The notes beneath the pieces were generated by a model. The model was given only the letters and a program-made list of their open reading frames with translations. It made no database searches and had not been told where the DNA came from. A program made the position numbers and the translations under genes. Shown here in pieces: positions 12,098-23,736 of a DNA stretch of 64,000 bases. The stretch comes from Ichthyophthirius multifiliis (lineage: Eukaryota > Ciliophora > Oligohymenophorea > Hymenostomatida), in the NCBI RefSeq assembly GCF_000220395.1, contig NW_004087037.1:4319-68318 (forward strand), in the 5' to 3' direction. Each line of letters opens with the position of its first letter. Position 1 is the stretch's first letter.

Positions 12098-12911
12098 TTA
12101 ATAAATATAATAATAGTTAGAATTCTTTTAAACCTTAAATAAGTGAATATTCTAAAATAATTGCTAATTAAAAAAGATAACAAGATATCTCAATACATGA
12201 AAGATTATATTAATAAGGAATAAAAATAAATAAATCAACTAAAAATAAAATTATAAATAATTAATAAAATAATAATAAAATTAATTAAAATAATAATATT
12301 AGCTATTTTAAATTAAAATCTAAAAAAGGAAAAGAAAATAGTGAATCGTCAAATAATTCTCATATTTTTAACGTAAAGAATAAAACTGAATTTTAGAAAG
12401 TTTAAAAAATTATAGATGTTATTTTTAAGGCACTTGATAATAATTAAAAAGGATATATTAATGTTGAATATATTGATCTTTCTAAATTAAATAGCTAAGT
12501 TCTACTTATTATAAAACCTGTTTTATTAGAAATAGAAAAAAAAAATAGAATATAAGTATTGAATAGTTTTATGGAATTATTAAGAAATTCTAAATTTAAT
12601 AATAATTAATTTAATATGTATTTTCTAATGGAGAATCAACTAATATTAATAATAATAAAGGTAATTAATTGAATTCTAGGTTTAATTAAGTGAATATTAG
12701 TAATAATGGAAGTAATTAAAGTATTTGTAAATAAAAAAATGATAATTTTTATAAATAAAATAATGATAAATGTTCTTTATCATTTCATGAAGAACATAGT
12801 AATAACAACTTTAGTAATTTATAAATATAATAAAATCTTACTTTAAATGAAGACGATTAAAATTATTCGCCAAGATTTGGATATAATTCTAATTATAAAA
12901 TGGAAGATTGA
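11320..12911 (+). CDS. Asn/Gln-rich protein, unrecognised
   Basis: Long low-complexity protein of about 530 residues, rich in Asn, Lys, Gln and Ser, including a poly-Asn run from an AAT repeat at 12037-12096. The only ordered segment lies near 12390-12600: FQKVQKIIDVIFKALDNNQ then KGYINVEYIDLSKL, faintly EF-hand-like (ALDNNQKGYI), but not enough to name. The frame breaks once near 12620, where frame 1 must give way to the frame reading SNGESTNINNNK; one missing base in the TTTT run at about 12627 would restore it. Ends at TGA 12909-12911. The chosen ATG is the first in frame after the AT-rich gap; the true start is uncertain. Confidence 0.6.
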
Positions 12912-13439
12912 TTTATTTTTTATTTTATTTTTTATTTTGTTTTAAATTTTAAATATTTTTATTCTTAATAATTTAATTATTTTATTATATTTTTATTTAA
13001 TATAAACACTTAAATATAGTTGAAATTATTAAAATTTTGAGTATTTAATTAAGGGTGTAAAAAAATATATACAGTAATTAAGAAAATACTTTATATTAGA
13101 TTTATGACTTTATTTGCTAATTTTTTTATTTTTATATTTTAATTATGTGGTTGAGAGGCATTTATTTTATTTATGCTTTTGTATTTTTTCTATAATTTAA
13201 CAATATAGATTAGTAATTTTAACAAAATTATAAATTAATAAAAATATTAGATAATAATATATAAAATATAAATTAATAAAATAATTAAAATAGAAATAGC
13301 TTCATATTTAAATTTTTAAGTTTAATAAATATATAAAAAATCAAACAAAATTCTTTAATTAATATTATTTATTTAATTCGAAATAAATTAAAAAATATCA
13401 ATTATATTAAATTTATATAAAAAGCAATATATTTATTTT
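12912..13439. other. AT-rich gap
   Basis: No convincing gene. A short region near 13020-13160 is slightly richer in G and C and stays open on the minus strand, but its composition is low complexity, so I do not call it. Confidence 0.5.
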
Positions 13440-13850
13440 AAAAATACATATAAAAAGAATACATATATAAATATAACATATTCCAAATTTTTAATTTTAA
13501 TTCTTTTAAACACTTTTTTTCTAAATACCTCATTATAAATATCTATATAGTTTCTATTAATACTTTCATATAAAAAATAATAACTTTTTTTCTTTTTTTC
13601 TTTTTTTCTTTTTCACTAAAATTTTCTTCAGCTAATTTATTACATCCTAAATGATATTTTTTTAATTATTAGACTTAATAAATCGATTTAACATACATAT
13701 TATAAAAAGAAATATTTATCTAAAAAGTGTTTATCATAAATTTTTCTGTCTTCTGTCTTCTGTCTATTTTTATTAGGAAGATAATAATTCTGTACTTTAT
13801 AATCTTTATTTAGATTTTTGGATATATTTTATACTTTTAGGATATCTATA
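13440..13850 (-). CDS. Coding-like fragment, unrecognised
   Basis: Minus-strand sequence with protein-like composition: VQNYYLPNKNRQKTEDRK, IYDKHFLDKYFF, then, after what looks like a one-base frame break near 13650, YHLGCNKLAEENFSEKEKK and a basic run. The RQKTEDR part comes from a triple CTGTCTT repeat at 13746-13765. I found no start codon upstream, nor a clear stop. An upstream exon ending at an AG near 13850 is possible. It may be a small gene with missing ends, or a remnant. No family recognised, and the limits given are approximate. Confidence 0.35.
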
Positions 13851-14067
13851 TATAAATATCTTAGAAATTTAATTAAGCTTATTAATTTTCTATATTATTT
13901 TATTATATATAAATATATTTTAATTATATTTATTTAAAACTATATATATCTTAAATAAAAATTTATATTAAAAAATATTAAATAATAAAAAAAATGATTA
14001 CATATGTATATTAAATATATTTACTAATATAAATAAAAGAAAAGATAAGAAAAAAAAAAAAAAATAT

Positions 14068-16208
14068 ATGAGAATTTTACCCGAACAATATATAAATTAA
14101 AAAACTATTTTATAAAGTTCTACTTTAAAAACCTCAAAATTAAACTTAAATCGAAAATACGATTTATTTGAAGAAAAACGTTAACAATTTACCCAAAAGG
14201 TTAAATCTTTTTCTCTCAAAACAAAATTATTTATCTTAAAATTATTTTAAAATATAAAATAATATTATAATTACGCAAATCTAAAATAAACCCAAATAAA
14301 AATACTAAACGATAAATCTGTAATATCATTAAAAAGGGAAAAAATAAAACAATTTAAAAACATTTAATAATATAAATAATGAATAATTTTATAGATAAAT
14401 ATATAAAAAATCTAATAAGATAAATAAAAAAAGTGCATAATAAAATTCCTATAATAAGACCTAATAATAAATATAAGCTTTTTTGGGATTTTTTAGTTGG
14501 ATTATCTATGCTTTTATTATTTTTTGTAATTCCTGTACATATAGCAGTAAAATAAAGTATATATCAATTAATCGATAGTATTTATATTTATATTTCATTT
14601 ATTTTTATTTTAATGGATATGACAGTGAGTTTAAATACTGGATATTTTTCTAAAGGGTTTATTGTGTCAGATAGATAGAAAATTTTTGTCAATTATTTAA
14701 AAAATTCACTCAGTGGAGATTTAATAGCTTTTACGCCTTTTATTTATGAGTTTTATTACTAATAAGAATTTACATTTTTTATAGGCTTGCTTAAAATTTT
14801 ATTTTTTATAAAATTAAATAATTTTTCAAGAAGTTTTAGAAGAATCGAAGAGTCTTTTCATTTAACTCCGCTTAAAACAAGCATTATATCTATTTTTAAA
14901 TTGCTCTTTTTTATTATTTTTATAGCCCATATTATTGCCTGTATTTGGATAGCTTAGGGTGTTTATAGTAATAATAAGTAAAAAAATTGGCTTTATTATA
15001 GAAATATTCAAGATGTAAGTTGGAGTATCTAGTATGTTAATGGGTATTATTTTGCTATTATTACAATGATTACGGTTGGTTATGGGGATATTACACCTTA
15101 AAATTATGATGAGATGATTTTGTGTATAATTACAGCTTTGGTAGCTTGTTGTATTTTCGCATATGCAGTTAATTAAATAGGAAGCATATTTTAAGATATA
15201 TTTCGTTACTCGAAAGAAATAAAAGATAATCTATATGCAATAAATAATTATATGAAAAAGAAGAATATTAGTTCTGATTTAAGGCTAAAAATAAGAGAAT
15301 ATTTAGATTATTTTTGGGAAGAATAGCATCAAGATTTAACTGAAATTGAAGAAAAAATAATCAATTAATTATCAGATAGTATCAAATAGGAACTTATTTT
15401 AGAGGCTAATAAAATTGTATTGGAAGAAACCCCAGTTTTTAAGAAAAACTTTACTAAATGGGCTAATGAAAAAATTTGTGGGATTATCAAAGAATAAAGA
15501 TACCCTCCTGAATACATAATTTAAAAATAAGAATCTTTAGATGATTGTTCTATTTATTTTATTTAAAAAGGAAAAGTCGAAATCTATAGGTAGAATAAAA
15601 AGCCTAATGGAGAATGTGAAAGTTAAAGCTTTAAAATTTTAGAAAAAGGAAATTATTTTGGTACATAGTCCTTTTTTACGGGTTAAGGAAGAAAATTGTC
15701 AGTTAAAAGTATAGATTTTTGTTAAATTTTGGTAATAAAAAGATAAGATTTTATTAATTTAATTAAAGACTCTGAAGAAGATTATGAAACTTTTTGTATG
15801 ATTAGAGATTAGTTGTTATTTAATTGTGATAAAAAACTTATTTAATAATAATGTTTAAGTTGTGGAGATTATTAACATACATTTATTGAATGTCCAGAAT
15901 TGCATTATATACCAGATAAATTAAGATTTATAAAGTAATTAGATTAGTCTTATGTCTAGTTTATAAGGGTAGAATTTAAAAGAAGAAATTAAAATAAGTA
16001 TTTAATATTTATATTAATAAATATTTTTTATAATTGAAAAGAATAAAATCTAAGAAAGATATAAAAACTATTGCTAGAAAAGGAATTTAATTTTTAGAAA
16101 ATAATGAAAGCTTTTTATTAGATTAATCATGGTTAGAAAGTGATTCAGATAAAATATAATCGTAAAAAATATAAAAATAAATAAATAAATATAAATAATC
16201 CAAATAGA

Positions 16209-16275
<67 letters not shown>

Positions 16276-16941
16276 TATATTTTAAGATATTCATCTATAT
16301 AATCTTCTTCATAATCTTCTTTTTCTTCATAAAGTAGGAATATTAGTTTCTATAGCAATAAATAAAATTAAAAAATTAATCTATCTAAGTAAAAAAAAAG
16401 TAATAATTATACTAAAAACTTACCTATTCTATAAATAAATAAAATAAACAGTTTAAATGATGAACAAAATAATATATTTCCATTAGATTAAATAATAAAT
16501 AAATAAAATTTAATAATTTTTCACGAGAAATAATAATTTCATTAGGGTGATTTTTTTAATCTTTAAGAATTTGATGAGGTAGAATATTAAAAATTTAATT
16601 AAAATTAATTATTTGAAAAAAATTAAGAAAAATAAATATTTAATTAGAATATATTAATATAAAAATAAGATGCTTAAATATAAAATGTATTATTATAAAA
16701 ATAATAAGAAATCCAATAGTATAAAAATATCATTTAATAAACATATAATACTCCATAAAATTAAATAAATAAAGCTTTTATATTTGATAAATAGAATAAT
16801 AATAAATCATTAGAAAATATAGAAGAAATAAAAGAAAGTATGATTTAAAATATATAATAATCTGATAAAACTCCAATTTTTAATTCTTTTAATGAAATTA
16901 AAGAAAATATTAATTATTTAAATATACCATATAAAAAGAAA

Positions 16942-16984
<43 letters not shown>

Positions 16985-17956
16985 TTAAACTAATATAAGA
17001 TAAATAATATTAGGATTAAAATGTCAGTAATACTCAAAGAAAAAGTATATCTGATTAATGTATACCTTAAATTTTAGATATTCGGAAAATATATTAAAAG
17101 AAAACTTCTTTATAACCTTTTTATAATAATTTTAATTAAGAAAAGATGTAAAAAAAAGAAAAATTCTGGAAAAATATTTAAAAAAACTGCAAAAATTATG
17201 GTAATTAAGAATTATCTACACCAGTTAATTAAAAAGCTTAATCTAAACTAGAAGACTTATCTTAAATTTAAAAATAATTAGAAAAAAAATAAAAGAAAGA
17301 ATCTAATAATAATGATAGTATTTCGTCTCCTCATATGTAGAATATTTAATAGTAAACTTTTTTTTAAAAAGATATAATTTCGTCTACTTCTCTAAAAAGA
17401 CTTGATAGAGACTCTTAGAAGTTAATAACTTAAATTTTAAATAAACTTTTAAGCTTAAAAAGTGAAAATAAGATTTCATTTTAGTAAAATTTTTAGGAGA
17501 AGAATTATAATTAAATAAATAAAAAAAATAATGAAATATAAAAAAAAATCGCTTTATGGATTTTTTCGAATGTTTTTTTAATTTCAGTTTTTATTTTCAA
17601 AATGGAAATTTAAATAAAATTATTTCTATTTTAAATTTAAATGCGTAAACTAAATTAAGATAACTTAAAAGGAAAAAAAATTTTATAAAATTATTAATTC
17701 TTAAGATTTTGCTTAGATTGGAGGAGTTGTAGATTATTTAAAGAAAAAAAATAATATTTTAAGTAATAATAATTTGAATCAATTACAATAAAATTTTGAG
17801 TCTTAACATAATATTAATATTGTAATTGAAAAAGAAGATGAATTTACAGAAAAATCACTAAATAATATAAATTATAATTCAAAAAGAAGTAGTATAATAG
17901 GGTAACCGTCACCAAATATATATTAAAAAATACATAATTTGTCTAAATTTAAATGA
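14068..17956 (+). CDS. Cyclic-nucleotide-domain voltage-gated K+ channel
   Basis: Ciliate CNG/EAG-type potassium channel. N-terminal part includes IKILNDKSVISLKREKIK; the membrane domain opens with IIRPNNKYKLFWDFLVG and has six helices with the selectivity filter TVGYGDITP at about 15,072-15,098. A C-linker and cyclic-nucleotide-binding domain follow (YFIQKGKVEIY, GNYFGTQSFFTG, KLSVKS), with a Cys-rich CLSCGDYQHTFIECP segment and a Gln/Asn-rich tail. Introns: 15,998-16,041 (44 nt) and, less surely, 16,162-16,286 with a long TA run. The frame slips by one base three times: near 14,380, in the A8 run at 17,541-17,548 and in the A8 run at 17,673-17,680. Each equals one missing base. The family call is firm; the exact protein sequence is not. 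Confidence 0.85.
16204..16269. repeat. TA dinucleotide repeat, probably intronic
   Basis: About 66 bases of alternating TA inside the K+ channel gene. It lies between a GTAAAAAA donor (16162) and a TTTTAAG acceptor (16285-16286), and both flanks read as coding in compatible frames, so an intron is the simplest explanation. Confidence 0.6.
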
Positions 17957-19977
17957 TATTATTTGTATTTTTTTAATAATATGAAAAAAGTAAAAATATT
18001 AATAAAAATATGGGAATAAAATATTTATAATAGTACTAATAATTTATATAAAAATTATATTCTAAATTTGAAATAGTATTATTATTTTTATAAAAAAACT
18101 AAAAAATAAAATGATATAAAATACTATTTAAATAAATTAATACTATTAAATAATATTTAAAAATTGATATATAAGAAATATTAATATAATTTATTATAAT
18201 AATTATATTTTTATATTTTATTTGAATATAAGTTACAATATTAAATTAAAAATGTATTAATTATATAAAAAGAATTTGAAAAAAAACATATAATTATATA
18301 AATATATAAATATATAAATATATAAATATATAAATATATATTAATTATCTTAAATATATAAATAAAAATAAATTTTTGTATTATATATATATATTTATTT
18401 ATATTGTTTTTCGAATATATTTTTATATTTTTTAAAATATAAAGATATCATAACTTTAATAAAATATTATTTTTATACTTTAAAAATTTTATTCTTAAAA
18501 AATTTAAGTTTTTTTCATTAGATTTAACATATTGAGAATATATCTAAAATTATATTTTACTTAAAATTATCTTAAATAAAAATATAAATAAATTATTTTA
18601 GTCATTTTTATATAACATTTAATTTTAGTTATTAAAGTAATATAACCCTTAATATATATTTAAAGGAAAAATTATTAGATGTACAATAAAATAAACTATT
18701 AAAACAAAACTATAATATTGAATTTATATTTTTTAATAGACAAATATATTATCTGAAAAATAAAGATATATTATTATACTTTTTTTTCAAATGTAATTTT
18801 ATAAAAATAATAATATAAATATTTAAACTATTATAAATTATAAAAAAAGTTTTATATAAATTTCTATAGAATTTTTTTTTTAAGGTAAAAAATTTTTAAA
18901 TTATTTTAAATTTAACATATATTAAATATTTTAAGAGAAAAAAATTTCTGAAAATAATTATCTTTTTTTTTAAAAAAAAATTGATATTGAATCTTTGAAA
19001 AAATAATATTTTAAAATAAGAACCACTAGTTAAATAAACAATTAAATATTAGGACCCTTCAAAAAACAAGCAAATATAATTAATATATTTAAATCAAGTT
19101 TTTAGTTATAAGCCTATAAGTAATTATAACTTTGATTTTTTAAAAATAAAATCATAATTTATAATATTAATAATCTTAAATTATATTAAAATTAAAAATG
19201 AGTGCATTTTTAAATTATAAAAAATCATTAGTTATATATATGTATAAAGAAAATAAAATAAGAATATATATTAAGTATTTATTTATAATATTAATAATTT
19301 AATTAATTTATTATATTTTATTTTTAATTATTTTTTGTATTTTTATTTATTTTAAACTTATATTTATTTTTTATTTAAAAAAAAAAAAAAAAAAAATTAT
19401 ATAAATTAAAATTTTAATTAGTTCAAAATATTTTTTTATATATTTAAATAATTAATATGTAAATTTTTAATTTTTAAAGATAATATAATGTTTATAAATA
19501 ATTGTTTTTTTTTAAAAAAAAAATCTAAATAAAAAAACTTTTAAATAAATATACTTTATATATAATTATTTATTTATTAAAAAAATAAAATAGGTATATG
19601 TAATTTTTATTTATTTATTTTAGAAAAAAATAATTTTATATTAATTTAATTTTAGATTAAATATATATTAGTTTTGTTTTTTTTATTTATTTATTTATTC
19701 AATTTATTATAATTTTATTTAAAATAGATATTTTTTTAATCTATTATATAAAGAGATAATAAAATAATAAAATTAATAATAATATTTTTTTTTTTTTTCA
19801 CAATTAAAAATAATTAATAAAAACAAAAACGCATATAATTATGTTTTTTTTATATATAAATTATATTTTAAGAAAAGAGTGAGTATTTAAATAATTTACA
19901 TATAAATAATAATTATTTTTTTTTTAAAAAAAAAATATCAAAAACAACAAATACAAAAGCCCAAAAATATAAATATA
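17957..19977. other. Longest gene-free stretch (2 kb)
   Basis: Two kilobases without a convincing gene between the K+ channel and the bZIP gene. It contains TA runs, A and T homopolymers and one small less AT-rich island (about 19,020-19,140). That island has an inverted repeat: ATCAA (19093-19097) and AGTTATA (19104-19110) pair with TATAACT and TTGAT at 19125-19136. No tRNA, snRNA or rRNA signature seen. Confidence 0.55.
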
Positions 19978-21076
19978 ATGTACCAAGATGTAAAATAAAA
20001 AAATTATGCATTAAAAAATAATAAAATAAATTAATAATAAAATTTAGTTCAATGCATATGAGGAAGATATTTTCGATTAATTCGAATCTGATTGCTTAAA
20101 TTTTGATTTTGAAAGCCATAATTTCCTTAAAATGGAAAACGACTACCAAATCCGAAACGAGAACAGTAATGTAGACGATATAAGTACTAGTTTTAACTCT
20201 AAAATGACAAAAAATGAAAGGACTCTTAATGGATCTTAATTTTTAGAGAGTTACACATAATAATAATAATAATAATAATAATAATTATAATAATGTACAA
20301 ACTAAAAAATGAATAGATTGAGAAAAATATAGAAAGCTAAAATGAGATAATAAATGAAAATTTAACAATAAGATATATTAAATGCTGAAAAAATAGTTAT
20401 TTAGAATAATTTCAATAGTAGTGTATAATTAAATGAAGATTTAGAAAAGAAAAGAAAACAAATGATTAGAAATCGAATCTCAGCTTAAAAATCAAGGGAT
20501 AATAAGAAAAAATATGTTTAATAAATAGAAGAGGAAAATTAGAATTATAAAAAACTTGTTAAATAATATGAGAATTAATTAAAGGAATGCTAGAAAATAA
20601 AAGAAAAACTTTTTAAAGAAAAAAAGTTAAAAAAATATTTTCTTTAATAAAAAAAGATAAAAAATTGCTGCTATACTTTCACTTTTGGGACTCATTTTTG
20701 TTTGCTGTTTACATAATTAATAATAAAAAATTAAATTCTTAATTAATGTAATATTAAAATTGAAGAAAATAGTTAAAATGAAGATTATTAATAATATATA
20801 AACTAAAACATTAATAATAAAAATATTTATAAAAATTAAAATATACTTAATGATTATTTTATGAAAAATAATTATTAGGATTATAATTAAGAGGTTTTAT
20901 AAAACTAATAAATAATTTAACTTTTAGGTGATATCGATCCTGGATAACTTTAAGAAGAGTTAAATGGGTTTAATTTTAAGAACTTATTTAATAAATAATT
21001 TAACAGAATTTTCTTTTAATAAATTTTTAGTAGTTTAAGAGAAAACTTTGTTTAAATAAAATAAATTTTTAAGTGA
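19978..21076 (+). CDS. bZIP transcription factor, possibly membrane-anchored
   Basis: Exon 1 is only 12 nt (MYQD) and is followed by a 58-nt intron (19990-20047). Without it the first ATG reads into TGA. An acidic N-terminus precedes a poly-Gln run. The basic region is KKRKQMIRNRISAQKSRDNK, which carries the Asn-x7-Arg signature (N..SAQKSR). A leucine-zipper-like heptad region follows (QIEEENQNYKKLVKQYENQL). Just after it, around 20,661-20,730, an alternative frame reads KIAAILSLLGLIFVCCLHN, a perfect membrane helix, while the in-frame reading is odd (CCYTFTFGTHFC). Two compensating homopolymer errors would make this an ATF6/CREB3-like anchored factor. The Gln-rich C-terminus (LLGDIDPGQLQEELNGF) ends at TGA 21074-21076. 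Confidence 0.82.
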
Positions 21077-21932
21077 TTTTTATCAAAATAATGATTATGT
21101 GAGATATTTTTTTTTTTATAATTTAAACAAAATTTTCTTTTTAAAAAAAAAAAAAAAAAAATTATTGTAAAAATTAATTATATTAATTTTTTTTTAAATT
21201 TCATTTTTTATTTATTTATTTATTTTGAAAAAGATATTATTTTAATTTAAATAATTTTTAAAATTTTATATATTTAATTATTTTTATATATAATTTTGGG
21301 AAATATATTATTTTTATTTTATTTAATTTTTGTTTAAAAAAATAATAATAATAATATTAATATATTAAAATTGAAAAAAAAAAAAAAATAACATTTTTTT
21401 ATTTTTTTAAATTAATTATTTTGTAAAAACAAATAGTTTTTTTTTCTAAATAAAAAAATATAATAATTAAATTATTATATTTTATATATTTTTGATATAT
21501 ATTTATATTAAATTAATTATAGATTTTTATTATTTATATTATTTTTCTTATTATTATTTATTTCTTATAGAAATAAAGATAATATAAATATTAATATTTT
21601 TTTTTTATATAAAAATGAAATAACCAAAATAAAATGATTTAAAAATAAAAAGGTTTTGTACATTAAAATTTTATATTTTATAAAATAAAATATTTTATTC
21701 AAAATTTTTATTAAATATATGAGATAAATTGATGAAAATATTTTATAAATTATATAATAAGAATATGTATTTTTTTAATACGTGTGAATAAAATAAATGA
21801 TTATTTATATTTTTATTTAATAAAGTTTTATAAAAAAACTAAAAGAATATATCATTCTATACAATATAAAAGTAAAAATAAAAAAAAATTATTATTAATA
21901 AATAAAAAATATTTTTTTTTTTATAAAATAAA
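21077..21932. other. AT-rich intergenic region
   Basis: About 850 bases between two plus-strand genes. Poly-A and poly-T tracts, TAAT-rich sequence, no convincing frame. The promoter of the PDI gene should lie at its right end, but no element is recognisable. Confidence 0.55.
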
Positions 21933-22150
21933 ATGAGATAATAATAAATCATAACTTTGTTATTTATTTTAATAATTTCAACATAATCATTATATGATTC
22001 CAAATCGAAAGTAATAAAGCTTGATAGTAAAAATTTCAAAACATAAGTCATTTAATCAAAAGAATTATGGTTAGTAGAATTTTATGGTAAAAAAAAAAAT
22101 ATATTAATATATATATATTAATTAAATATAAAAATATGTAAATATATATA

Positions 22151-22198
<48 letters not shown>

Positions 22199-22974
22199 TT
22201 TAATATAAATTAACTTTTTAATATATTTAAAAAGCACCTTGGTGTGGACATTGTAAAAGTTTAGCTCCTGAATGGGAAAAAGCTGCTAAAGCATTAGAAG
22301 GAATTGCTAAAATAGGAGCAGTTGATATGACAACAGATTAAGTAAAAAATATATTATTATTATTAAAATTAGATAAATAAACAAATAATTATAAATAATT
22401 TAAATTCGATATACTATAAATATATATATATTTATTTACATATATATATATAATTATAGGATGTAGGTTCTCCTTATAATATTTAAGGATTTCCAACAAT
22501 TAAATTTTTCGGAGATAACAAAAATTCACCATTAGATTATAATGGAGGTCGTACAGCTAACGAAATAGTAAAATACCTTCATTCTGAGTCTAAAAAAATT
22601 ACTGATATTCGATTATTTGGAAAATCATAATCTAATAACAATAATAATAGTAATAGTAATAATAATAGTAATAATAAAGGTGCTGAAAAAGATGGAGATG
22701 TAGTAGTTTTAACAGATGATAATTTTAACGAATTAGTAATGAAAAGCCAAGAACCTTGGTTTGTAGAATTTTATGCTCCTTGGTGTGGCCATTGTAAAAA
22801 TTTAGCACCTGAATGGAATAAATTAGCTACTAATTTAAAATCTTAAAAAATAAATGTTGCTAAAGTAGATGCTACTGTACATTCTAAAGTAGCCTAAAGA
22901 TTTGGTGTAAATGGATATCCAACACTTAAATTTTTCCCTACAGGAAATAAGACTGACAAAAATGGTAATTAACT

Positions 22975-23006
<32 letters not shown>

Positions 23007-23583
23007 TCTTTTACATATATACTATTAATTTATTTTCTTTCTAAAAGTTATACCTTATAATGGGAATAGAGACGCAAATTCTATGGAAAACTGGGCTAAA
23101 GAATAAAGTGATAAATTTAAACCTGTTGTAATTAATTAATTAATTGATTAAAGTGTTTATGATGAGTTTTGTACTAATTCATCTGGAATTTGTATACTTT
23201 TCTTCCTTCCTCATATATATGATGCTGGTGCGGCTTAAAGAAATAAATAATTATAGTTAATTAAGATTGTTGCTGAATAAAATAAACATAATCCGGTATC
23301 TTTCTTGTGGAGTTAGGGAGGTGATTAATACGATTTGGAAGAAAAATTGAATGCAGGAGGAAGCGGGTATCCTAGTTTAGTTGCTATTTCTTATAAAAAG
23401 AATGTTTATACTGTTTTTAAAGGCAGTTTTAACGAAAAAAATATTTAAACTTTCCTCAAATCCCTTGTTTAGGGAAAAATTACTGGATTTTCTACTTTAA
23501 GTTAAACTCCTCCTATTGTTAAAGTAGCTAAATGGGATGGAAAAGACGCTAAACCTTAAGAAGACAAATAATAAGATTTATGA
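21933..23583 (+). CDS. Protein disulfide isomerase, P5/PDIA6 type
   Basis: ER thiol oxidoreductase of 433 residues. Exons are 21933-22086, 22235-22341, 22460-22964 and 23048-23583. The start gives a clear signal peptide ([19 protein letters not shown]). Two thioredoxin domains each carry an intact active site in the context [11 protein letters not shown] (about residues 50 and 200). They are joined by an Asn/Ser linker. The second domain has [13 protein letters not shown]. The C-terminal non-catalytic domain ([28 protein letters not shown]) is the b-type domain of P5. The last four residues are QQDL, a weak KDEL-like ER retrieval signal. Catalyses disulfide formation and rearrangement in secreted proteins. 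Confidence 0.92.
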
Positions 23584-23736
23584 ATAAAAAAAAAATATAT
23601 ATTTTTGGTTTTATTTTATTTTTTTTCTATATTTTTATTTTTATTTTTAGTAATAAAATAATTTTAAAAAATTTAAGTATATATTTATATATAAAATAAA
23701 GCTTGAATATTATTTAATAAATATTAATATAAAAAT

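Noticed and set aside
14379-14381. ATG at 14379 as the K+ channel start
   Set aside because: The 104 codons upstream from 14068 read as a typical ciliate channel N-terminus (INDKS motif); a one-base break near 14380 explains the TGA better.
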